Assembly (NCBI GenBank): GCA_963765285.1 | Contig: CAVXVR010000004.1 | Coordinates: 248,001-312,000 of the forward strand | Direction: 5' to 3' | DNA length: 64,000 bases | DNA from: CAVWZH01 sp963765285 | GTDB lineage: Bacteria > Acidobacteriota > Terriglobia > Terriglobales > Acidobacteriaceae | Shown here: positions 57,684 through 64,000 of the stretch, piece after piece | Layout of the letters: every line of letters starts with the position of its first letter | Numbering within the stretch: position 1 is the stretch's first letter | Position numbers and translations under genes: made by a program | The notes under the pieces: generated by a model | Databases searched by the model: none | The model's input: the letters and a program-made list of their open reading frames with translations, nothing else | Told to the model about the DNA's origin: nothing

Positions 57684-58170
57684 TTACATCTTATAGCGCC
57701 CCAGATCCTCGTCATTCAGCCCTTCCAGCCACTTGCGCAGCTCTTCGGCGGTGACGCGGTCTGAGACATTGGCGGCCTGCTTGGAGTTCTTCAGAACTTC
57801 GTCTTCCACAAAGATCGGGCAATCCACCCGCATCGCGAGAGCAATGGCGTCCGAAGGCCGGGAGTCAATGCTGATCACCTCTCCGTTTCGTTCCAGCCAG
57901 ATGACCGCATAGAACGTATCTTCCTTTAGTTCGGTGACGACCACTTTGTGAACCTGCGGTTTCCAGCCCGACCAGCACGTTCTTGATCAGGTCGTGGGTC
58001 ATCGGCCGGGGCGTGGTTACTTTCTCAATCTCAAGCGCGATGGCGTTCGCTTCGTAGATTCCCACCCAGATCGGCAGCACCGTGTCGCCGGCTGTGTCTT
58101 TCAGGATCACGATGGGCATATTGCTAACGGGATCCATCATAAGTCCGCGGATTTTCATCTCGACTTCCAT
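57684..58170 (-). CDS. bifunctional nuclease-domain protein (one frame break)
   Basis: This protein has the BFN/DUF151 fold: KIRGLMMDPVSNMPIVILKD, VLPIWVGIYEANAIALEIE, then TFYAVIWLERNGEVISIDSRPSDAIALAMRVDCPIF across the break (blocks given separately by position). After NVLVGLE the frame slips. One extra base in the three-base run at 57960-57962 hides the PQVHKVVVTEL continuation. Corrected length is 161 residues, normal for the family. The ATG at 58170 has GGAG upstream. Members have RNase/DNase activity or act as stress proteins. Confidence 0.85.
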
Positions 58171-58214
58171 CGTGATCTCCCGGAATCTCGGACGACGGCA
58201 ACTCCCTCCGCTTT

Positions 58215-59544
58215 TTATACCACCATTTCTCCGAAAAGGCTGTTGGGGAAGGCCTCGGTGGTAACGACGGCGACGTAGCCGCCCACTTCGGGGTTCGTGT
58301 CGGCAGGGGCCCGGAAATTCATCACCTTGTTCTGTGACGTCCGGCCGATCCACTGCCCGCGCGCTTCGTTCTTCCCTTCAACCATTACTTCAAATACTTG
58401 CCCATGATGCCGCTGATTGCGCCGCTTCTGGATTTCGCGCTGCTTCTCCTGCAAAACCGTCAAGCGCCGCGCTTTCTCCTCGTCCGGGATCGCATCTTCC
58501 AGCTTGAGCGCCGGCGTGTTCGGCCGCGGAGAATACTTGAAGCCGAAAATGCTGTCGAATTCAACCTCGTTGAGCAGAGCAAGCGTCTGCTCGAAGTCGG
58601 CCTCGGTCTCTCCCGGGAAGCCGACAATAATGTCGCTGGTAATGCTGATTTCGCGCTTCGCCGCTTTCATCCAGGTGATGCGCTCCAGATATTGTTCGCG
58701 GGTGTAGAGGCGCTGCATGGCGTCGAGTATGCGGGGCGAACCGCTTTGCACCGGCAGGTGCACGTGATCGCAGAGCGTGGGAACTGCTTCGATCGCTTCC
58801 ACAATGTCGCGGCCAAAATCGCGCGGATGCGAGGTAGTGAAGCGCACCCGCTTGATTCCCGGCACCGCTCCCACCGCCGCCAGCAACTCGGCGAATGTCT
58901 TCTTCCCTGCTGGATCTTTGTACGAGTTCACGTTCTGCCCGAGCAGTTGAATTTCGGTGTAGCCAAGGTCGGCCATCTGCCGCGCTTCCGCCAGGACTGA
59001 ATCTGAAGTCCGGCTGCGCTCCTGCCCGCGGGTAAACGGAACAACGCAGTAGGCGCAGAACTTGTCGCAGCCTTCGATGATGGTGATGTATCCGCGGTGC
59101 GGATTGGTGCGGGCGGTGAATTCGGTCTCGAAGCATTCTGTCGGTTTCGCGGTCGTCGAGCCCGGTGACGCGGCGCTTCCCTGCCTCGATCTGCACCAGC
59201 ATGTCCGGCAGATTCCGGTACGACGCCGATCCGCACACCAAAGACACATGCGGCGCGCGCTCAAAAATCTTCTCGCCTTCCTGCTGCGCCACACAGCCCA
59301 GCACGCCAAACTGCTTGCCCTGCGCTTGCAGCTTCTTGTAATCCGCCAGGCGGTGAAAGACTTTCTGCTCGGCTTTATCGCGGATGGAGCAGGTGTTGTA
59401 GAGAATCAGCCCAGCCTCGTCCACCGTCGGAACCTGGCGATACCCCTGCGAAATGAGCGTGCCAATGACCTTTTCCGAGTCATGCACATTCATCTGACAG
59501 CCAAAGGTCTCGAGGTAGAAGGTCTTCTGCGAATCCCCACCCAT
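58215..59544 (-). CDS. miaB: tRNA-2-methylthio-N6-dimethylallyladenosine synthase (one frame break)
   Basis: MiaB, a radical-SAM enzyme, adds the methylthio group to A37 of tRNAs that read U-starting codons. The N-terminal UPF0004 domain supplies cysteines in FGCQMN, YNTCSIRD and LGCVAQQ. The radical-SAM cluster is CDKFCAYC, and a TRAM domain ends the protein. The frame breaks near 59136-59137: GLDDRETDR should continue as CFETEFTARTNPHRGY. Corrected length is 442 residues, normal for MiaB. Confidence 0.92.
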
Positions 59545-59677
59545 GAGGTCAGTATAGCGCGGGGTGGCGGGGGATTGTCTTGCGCAATCTTAGGAGAGAA
59601 CGGGCGTAATCCTTGTCATTCCGAGGGAGTTTCGGTCCCGAGGAATCCGCTGTTCGAAGCCGTCGCAAAATTCAAAG

Positions 59678-59758
59678 GCCCCGGTAGTCGTCCGGGGCTT
59701 GCCTGATGCCAGTTGGTACGCCGCCTATCAATTTGAGTGTAGCAGAGGCCAGAAGTCG
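59678..59758. repeat. 81-bp direct repeat, left copy
   Basis: It is ungapped against 63058-63138 with 8 mismatches. It starts with a hairpin whose arms are GCCCCGG and CCGGGGC. A second possible stem (about 59699-59703 with 59748-59752) changes pairs in step with the other copy at one position (C-G there, T-A here). It lies in the 329-bp gap between miaB and the DprA-like gene and marks the left edge of the repeat-rich island. On the minus strand the first hairpin is followed by TTTGAATTTT and could end transcription. Confidence 0.75.
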
Positions 59759-59873
59759 CGAAGTCAAAGTTACTTAGGGTCTTGCGGCCGCTGAAAGATG
59801 GTTTTGTGGACCCAAGTCTCGTAACAGCGGCGCGAGCTGGGCCACCCGTCGGGAAACGATGGGCAGTCTGTTG

Positions 59874-60821
59874 CTAGCGTGCGCCCGTCGCGGTCGCTTG
59901 TAGTGACGTCTCCGACGAGCGGCTTCGGAGCGCGGCCATGAGGTTCCGGAGATTCGGCAGGTTCGTAGATTTGCTCTTGTAGAGAGACAGGGCTCCTTCG
60001 TTAAGGAGTATGCGGTTGCCGCGGGCGAATTCGGGCATGCCTTCGTAGACTGGGGCAAAGAGCGGGATTCCCAGCTTCAGGCAAGTACGTCCCGCCTCCA
60101 TGCTTCCGCCGCTTTCACGAGCCTCAATTAAGACCATGGCCCTGCACAGCGCGCAGATTGTCTGATTTCTTAGCATCGCGTTGTGAACGCTCCACGTTAG
60201 GCCGGGCGAGAACTGGCTAACCACGACCACGCGCTCCCAGTCCCAGAAGTCTTTGAGTTCTTGTTTTACCCGGAAATGAAGAATTCCATCGGCAAGAATT
60301 AGCGCCGTCGTACCGCCAGCCTTCAAGGCGGCACCGTGAGTTGCCATGTCCACGCCTGCCGCATAGCCGGAGACAACATTGATACCCTCGCCGCTCATAA
60401 TGTCTGCACACTCTTGCGCGACGGCAAGGCCCTTCTCGCTGGCTTTCCGTGAGCCGCAGAAGCCTAGCGACGGCTTCCTGAGCAACGCGGGATTCCCCAT
60501 AAGGAAAAGCATAGGGGGAGCATGCTTTCCGAGCTGCGCTCGAAGAGAATCAGGGTAGTCCGGGTCCTGAAAGGTCAATACTGCAACGCCTCGATCACGG
60601 AGCTTCTCCCATGTTTCGAGGGTCTTTGCGGAATTCGCCACCAGGTCGCGAATTTGCTCACCGCTCAGTAAGGTCCCGAACTTCTCGGGATCGTCCACGA
60701 ACGCAACGGGGGATAGGCGTAATTCGGCGGCAATGGCGACGATTGCCCGGAGACGTACCGGGCCCACACCAGGGACTTGTAAAAGCCGAAAGAACGCAAA
60801 CGCCTTGTCTTGGTTCTTCAT
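59874..60821 (-). CDS. DprA-like SLOG-domain protein
   Basis: This 315-residue protein is related to the DNA-processing protein DprA. It has an N-terminal helix-hairpin-helix (QVPGVGPVRLRAIV) and a Rossmann-like SLOG core (LGFCGSRKASEKGLAV, SGYAAGVDMATHGAAL, EARESGGSMEAG). The canonical C-terminal winged helix of DprA is missing and the usual SGLARGID and FPxRNR motifs are changed to SGYAAGVD and NAMLRNQ. This suggests a specialised paralogue, perhaps a nucleotide or nucleic-acid sensor, rather than the transformation DprA. It overlaps the upstream phosphoribosyltransferase gene as ATGA. Confidence 0.85.
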   Translation of the reverse strand: MKNQDKAFAFFRLLQVPGVGPVRLRAIVAIAAELRLSPVAFVDDPEKFGTLLSGEQIRDLVANSAKTLETWEKLRDRGVAVLTFQDPDYPDSLRAQLGKHAPPMLFLMGNPALLRKPSLGFCGSRKASEKGLAVAQECADIMSGEGINVVSGYAAGVDMATHGAALKAGGTTALILADGILHFRVKQELKDFWDWERVVVVSQFSPGLTWSVHNAMLRNQTICALCRAMVLIEARESGGSMEAGRTCLKLGIPLFAPVYEGMPEFARGNRILLNEGALSLYKSKSTNLPNLRNLMAALRSRSSETSLQATATGAR

Positions 60822-61755
60822 CTACCGCCCCGTGAGGTCACGTTATCGAAGTTGCCGACTGTCTTTTCACAGGCCAAACTGAGTACCGTCTTCGCCCCTG
60901 CCTCCAAGAGTAGCATCCCGAGGTAGTTGACAGAAGCTCCCGACTGGTAAAGATCGTCGATGATTAAGACGCTCTTGCCCTTCAAAGCGTTGCCGTCAAT
61001 CTCTATCGTTCCTTTAAGCTGATTGAGTTTCTCGTCGACTGGGGTGGCCTTCAATTGCCCCCTTGCTTTCCTTGTTTTGACTGCATCGCGGAGATCCTCC
61101 TTTTTGAACTCCGCAGCTACCTTGCCAGCCAGATACCGCGGAAGATCAAAGGGCTTACTCGGACGGGACGGCGGCATCGCTACTACGCAGTTTGCGGAGT
61201 CGTAGCAGTTCACTTTTTGAAGAAATTCCAAGCACACTTTTGCCAGCTTTCGTGCCGCGTCTCGGTCGTAGTTCGGATTGCCCTCGTACGGCTTAGCTTT
61301 TCGGCAGAGATCGCCGACGACGGTCTTGGACTTCTGCGGGTCGCCGCCCTCCATTCGGTAGTCCAAGGCGAAGGACACGCTCAAGCAATCACGAATCGCG
61401 ACATGATCGCCAACGGCTTTAACCCATTCTTTCGCTTTTTCAACGGACTCTTCGTCGTCCTGCGAATCGTTTAGGAAGATGATGCAGCGACGGTTTTTGC
61501 CAGGGTGAGTGTGGTGGTTAATCCACCGCACATTGCCTGAAAGGCAGTTCTCGAAAGGTTTCCGGAAACGGGAGGACGAGGCGACCAGTTCTCGCCCGAA
61601 CTTCCGGGCGGGTGCAGGGCGTCCTGCCAGTCCACGGCCAGTTTCATTCGCCGTGGGCTCCACTCCACCATTTCACGAATTCGTTCCTCAGTGATCGGCC
61701 GTTGGATGGGTCCAAAGTCGATGACTAGGTCGTCGATGTCGTCATCTACCGTCAA
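60818..61755 (-). CDS. phosphoribosyltransferase-like protein (one frame break)
   Basis: This protein of about 312 residues has a C-terminal type I PRTase fold. The PRPP-binding motif reads VLIIDDLYQSGASVN and is followed by LACEKTVGNFDN. The central part (LSVSFALDYR, ANCVVAMPPSRPSKPFDLPRYLA) resembles ComF-like PRTases but lacks their zinc finger. The frame slips at the C-run near 61606: DALHPP should continue as RKFGRELVASSSRF. The TTG at 61755 has AAGGAGG 9 bases upstream. It is translationally coupled to the DprA-like gene, which implies a joint function. Confidence 0.8.
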
Positions 61756-62432
61756 CTACGTATGCCTCCTTCGGCTCTCGCCTCTCGCACCCAACTCTTG
61801 CACGCGCGCTCACTCGGCGTGCTTTGAGAGTGGCGTGCCCCTCTGCGAATCTGTAGTGGACAAGACCGGGACCTGTCTTCGATTGTTACTGCCCGGGGGT
61901 CTAAAGGGAACCTACGGGGGGAAGAAGTAAATCCTACTCCAGAGAAACTGGGCCGTGCAAATGGAGGTTATGGGTGGACAGCTACGGGCGACTCCGCTCG
62001 GATTGACGGGGGAATCTTTCGGCATGGCTGAATCCAAGTCCTGATCCAAGATCGACGAACGCCAGATCGTGCTGGACCCGTCGCGGCGCTGAAGGTGTCC
62101 TTGGTCGCGCCCTTTGGGCGCGGGTTCGTGGTGCGCTGCGTACCCGGCGCTTACGCGCCGGGCTGACGTATGCCGCTCCTTCGGAGCTGGACTGTGGTGG
62201 CTCGTCGTCTGGGCATCTGCAGGTCCACAAAACCAAGGTATTCAAGAGACCTATCCAAATGGTTAGAGGCACTATCCGAAATGCGTGAAGCGGGGTGAGT
62301 CGAGAGAGAATTCGAGCCGCCAGGCCACTGAGAACCTGTGGCGATGGAACCTAATCTCTCTGCTCCTGAACGGGCGCTAAATTGCAAATGCGAGGCACGA
62401 TGGCGGTGAGAGATTTGGAGTTGGAGGTGCGT
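61756..62432. other. gene-poor stretch with the first 188-bp repeat
   Basis: No convincing coding frame. The promoter of the PRTase/DprA-like pair should lie at about 61765-61900. A repeat copy fills 62013-62200, with a GTACCCGGCGC/GCGCCGGG hairpin and GCTCCTTCGGAGC at its end. Minus-strand open frames over it (such as 61982-62272) mirror those over the second copy and arise from the repeat. Confidence 0.5.
62013..62200. repeat. 188-bp repeat, copy A
   Basis: It begins GAATCTTTCGGCATGGCTGA and ends GCCGCTCCTTCGGAGCTG, with internal palindromes GCGCCC-TTT-GGGCGC and CCCGGCGC-TTAC-GCGCCGGG. Copy B is at 62823-63010 and a partial copy at 63311-63363. Confidence 0.75.
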
Positions 62433-62708
62433 ATGGCGCAGAAACCTATGTCCGAGTCGGCTACGTCCACACAACCCCGTGCGGATCTGACGGGTTACTC
62501 AAAGACAGAGGAAGTCCGAGTCACAACAACGATCCTTGGTGAGGTGGGAGGCGTTCAGGTCTTTCTCCGGCGGCAGGCAGCTCCTGGCGGAACAATTGAG
62601 TTTTGCCAAAGATGCTGGACTGATATCAAGACAGGAATCACCACCTGCGTGCCGATTGATTGCCCTAAGACAGTAGTGGGCCCGGCAGGCCCGGATATTC
62701 TTGCTTAG
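62433..62708 (+). CDS. small cysteine-containing hypothetical protein
   Basis: This 91-residue product starts at ATG 62433 with TTGGAGG 7 bases upstream. The N-terminal third is serine/threonine-rich, the middle has strand-like TTTILGEVGGVQVFLRR, and the C-terminal third has four cysteines in CQRCWTDIKTGITTCVPIDC. There is no signal peptide, so the cysteines may bind metal rather than form disulfides. It lies between the two 188-bp repeats inside the bracketed island. No known family. Confidence 0.5.
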   Translation: MAQKPMSESATSTQPRADLTGYSKTEEVRVTTTILGEVGGVQVFLRRQAAPGGTIEFCQRCWTDIKTGITTCVPIDCPKTVVGPAGPDILA

Positions 62709-62822
62709 AAAGGGGGCGTGGCCTTTTTGAAGGATCTCCGCCCCAAGTATTTCGTCACGAATCTCGGGCGCAGCTCATTTTTCCTGGGCTGGAGCACCGG
62801 CTCCGGTCGGGTAACAGGGGTA

Positions 62823-63010
62823 GAATCTTTCGGCGTGGCTGAAGCCCTGCCCTGTTACAAGACCCACGAATGCCGGGTCGTGCTGGGGTCGTCGCGGCGC
62901 TGAGGGCGTCCTCGGTTGCGCCCTTTGGGCGCGGGTTCTTGGTGCGCCGCGCACCCAGCGCTTACGCACTGGGCTGCCGTATGCCGCTCCTTCGGAGCTG
63001 AGGTGTGGTG
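62823..63010. repeat. 188-bp repeat, copy B
   Basis: Same orientation and length as copy A (62013-62200). Palindrome arms have changed in step at several places (CCCAGCGC with GCACTGGG here against CCCGGCGC with GCGCCGGG in copy A), which points to a conserved hairpin rather than a coding sequence. Confidence 0.75.
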
Positions 63011-63057
63011 GCGGCTTTCGAGCGAGGCTGAAGCCAAGCACGCCCATAAATACGAAA

Positions 63058-63138
63058 GCCCCGGTAGTCGTCCGGGGCCCGGCAGATGCCAGTTGGTACG
63101 CCGCCTATCAAGTTAAGTGTAGCAGGGGCCGGAAGTCG
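63058..63138. repeat. 81-bp direct repeat, right copy
   Basis: Right-hand partner of 59678-59758, in direct orientation 3,380 bp away. It ends 14 bases before the 3' end of the minus-strand type II tRNA gene. Its middle section (GATGCCAGTTGGTAC, GCCGCCTATCAA) resembles the D-arm and anticodon region of that tRNA read from the opposite strand, so the element may derive from tRNA sequence. Confidence 0.75.
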
Positions 63139-63152
63139 GGTCGAGAGCCGTG

Positions 63153-63241
63153 CGGAGGATGACGGAGTCGAACCGTTGCGGCTGACGAGGCCACTCGACC
63201 GTTTGATAAGCGGCGTCCAGTACCCACTGGCAACATCCTCC
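63153..63241 (-). tRNA. type II tRNA gene, allo-tRNA/Sec-like
   Basis: The 89-base unit folds with an 8-bp acceptor stem (GGAGGATG/CATCCTCC), a D arm CCAG-TGGGTA-CTGG, a long variable arm (CGAG/CTCG) and a 4-bp T stem (ACGG/CCGT) around TTCGACT, with G73. The 8/4 stem split and the GGTTCGACTCC T arm are features of allo-tRNA or selenocysteine-type tRNAs. The anticodon loop is unusual: a GCCG/CGGT stem encloses CTTATCAAA, nine bases, so the anticodon could be ATC, or TCA in a distorted loop. No CCA is encoded. Confidence 0.65.
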
Positions 63242-63310
63242 AGGCGCAGCCTATCTAGTTCAACTGTCGCGCGGCGGCACGGTCAGCGCAATTCCACGAA
63301 AGTAGCTAGC

Positions 63311-63363
63311 TGTGTACCCGGCGCTTACGCGCCGGGCTAACGCATGCCGCTCCTTCGGAGCTG
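63311..63363. repeat. partial copy of the 188-bp repeat
   Basis: Only the 3' hairpin module is present (GTACCCGGCGC-TTAC-GCGCCGGGC and GCTCCTTCGGAGC), followed later by the GGCATGGCTGAAGGC fragment at about 63408. Another GCATGGCTGAAGCCATGC hairpin relative lies at 63785-63815. Confidence 0.6.
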
Positions 63364-63601
63364 ATCTCCGGCGCCGGTCGGGATGACAAATGGGGATAGG
63401 TTTCTTGGGCATGGCTGAAGGCGTGCCCTTCCCTTTTCCTTCGCGGTTGTCGGGGATGATGCAAACGATTGATTTCGCTGCGGCCTGCACCAGATGGGGA
63501 TGACCTTCGTGCCATGCCCGTGCCGGGGCGGGCCATTGGCGGCCTTGCTCCCTGCGGCTAACCTACAAGGTGTGAGCTGTGTTGCAGCAGGAGGAACAGA
63601 C

Positions 63602-63757
63602 TTGTTACGCAGACTCTGGTTGGATGAACAAGGCCAGGATATCGCTGAGTATGCCGTGATGTTGAGCGTGATCCTGGCCATTGTTGTGGGTACGATTCGG
63701 TTGATTGGATCGAATGCCAACAACGTCTTTTCGATGGTAGGAAGCACCGTCCAGTAA
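63602..63757 (+). CDS. flp: Flp/Fap-type pilin
   Basis: This 51-residue pilin of the Flp (type IVb) class starts at TTG 63602 with AGGAGG 7 bases upstream. It has the conserved acidic lead LDEQGQDIAEYAVML, in which prepilin peptidase cuts before a short hydrophobic helix (VMLSVILAIVVGTIRLIG). Flp pilins form Tad adhesion pili. No tad assembly genes are in the window, so they lie downstream or elsewhere. Confidence 0.88.
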   Translation: MLRRLWLDEQGQDIAEYAVMLSVILAIVVGTIRLIGSNANNVFSMVGSTVQ

Positions 63758-64000
63758 GCCGATCTTCCTGATCGGTGGTATAGGGCTGCCGCCATGGCTG
63801 AAGCCATGCCCTTCCGGCGGCGAACCTGAGCTGAGGGACACTCCCTGAAGTAAAGTCTTCTTTCGTGGATCGAACCGTCCTCGAAAGTAGCTATGCGGCG
63901 TGCTAGATAACTCTCACGCTGTCAACCTGCAGAACTTCCGATCAACAACTTAGTCCCGCGTGTTTTCTGCTTTTTCTAATGTTCCGTGCGGAACACTTCG
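63758..64000. other. end of window, no gene recognised
   Basis: After the pilin stop there is a CCGATC-TTCCT-GATCGG hairpin (63760-63776) and a CATGGCTGAAGCCATG repeat fragment (63788-63803). The window closes in AT-richer sequence with a palindromic GTTCCGTGCGGAAC near 63981. Possible leader of a downstream gene. Confidence 0.4.

Larger units (their letters stand above)
62709..63601. other. non-coding stretch with repeats and tRNA-like gene
   Basis: Between the small cysteine protein and the pilin gene lie copy B of the 188-bp repeat (62823-63010), the right 81-bp repeat (63058-63138), the type II tRNA gene (63153-63241) and a partial repeat copy (63311-63363). Open frames here follow the repeats and are not credible genes. 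Confidence 0.6.

Noticed and set aside
59874..60821. Housekeeping competence DprA
   Set aside because: The winged helix is missing, key motifs are altered, and the gene is coupled to a PRTase inside a repeat-bracketed segment.
62775..63047. Minus-strand open frame with similar twin at 61982-62272
   Set aside because: Both lie over the 188-bp repeat; their shared peptide follows from the repeat DNA, and neither has a ribosome-binding site.
59678..63138. A CRISPR array made of the repeats in the last 4.5 kb
   Set aside because: Only two or three copies per repeat, spaced 0.8-3.4 kb apart, with no regular spacers and no cas genes.
63153..63241. A confident tRNA-Sec (selC) call
   Set aside because: The TCA triplet is present, but the loop has nine bases and no selenoprotein or sel genes are seen in the window.

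Overview
This GC-rich window looks like a chromosomal segment of an Acidobacteriota member, probably near the Koribacter/Terriglobia group. The assignment is inference. It rests on a roughly 1,090-residue TonB-dependent receptor with an N-terminal carboxypeptidase-regulatory-like domain, tandem winged-helix/TPR regulators, a HemX-hemA-hemC-hemD cluster, and several families of short dispersed palindromic repeats. Most of the window is housekeeping or ordinary accessory sequence.

Layout. 0-12 kb: mutS with a small membrane protein, a GalT-like protein, the heme precursor cluster (HemX-like, hemA, hemC, a DUF4442 protein, hemD) and a secreted S9 peptidase. 12-25 kb: nth, a four-PAS/GAF sigma-54 activator, DedA, an SDR enzyme, inositol-phosphate synthase, a SpoIIAA-like protein, a MazF/RHH toxin-antitoxin pair, a Tat-type class V aminotransferase and an M48 protease. 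25-39 kb: the TonB receptor, two tandem wHTH-TPR regulators, an ECF sigma/anti-sigma pair, a GAF-like protein, a lytic transglycosylase, a VOC protein and lspA. 39-52 kb: smc, a DUF2199 protein, an odd tRNA-like gene, an RHH/ParE toxin-antitoxin pair, an M20 peptidase, an ABC exporter pair and a truncated glycosidase-like protein. 52-59.5 kb: thiO, a TlpA-like protein, a family 2 glycosyltransferase, a pterin cluster (two QueD/PTPS paralogues plus folE), rhomboid, truB, bifunctional nuclease and miaB.

The last 4.5 kb is different: gene-poor and rich in repeats. Two ungapped 81-bp direct repeats (59678-59758 and 63058-63138, 8 mismatches) bracket a DprA-like/phosphoribosyltransferase gene pair, a small cysteine-containing protein and two copies of a 188-bp repeat. 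Next to the right-hand repeat lies a type II tRNA gene. It can be folded with an 8-bp acceptor stem and a 4-bp T stem, the unusual geometry described for allo-tRNAs. This bracketed island is the best candidate in the window for an undescribed system.

The sequence also carries many single-base frame breaks, mostly in short homopolymers, in otherwise well-conserved genes: mutS, hemC, the aminotransferase, the TonB receptor, the second wHTH-TPR gene, the ABC pair, bifunctional nuclease, miaB and the phosphoribosyltransferase. I read most of these as sequencing or assembly errors rather than gene decay, and I give the restored gene extents with the break positions.
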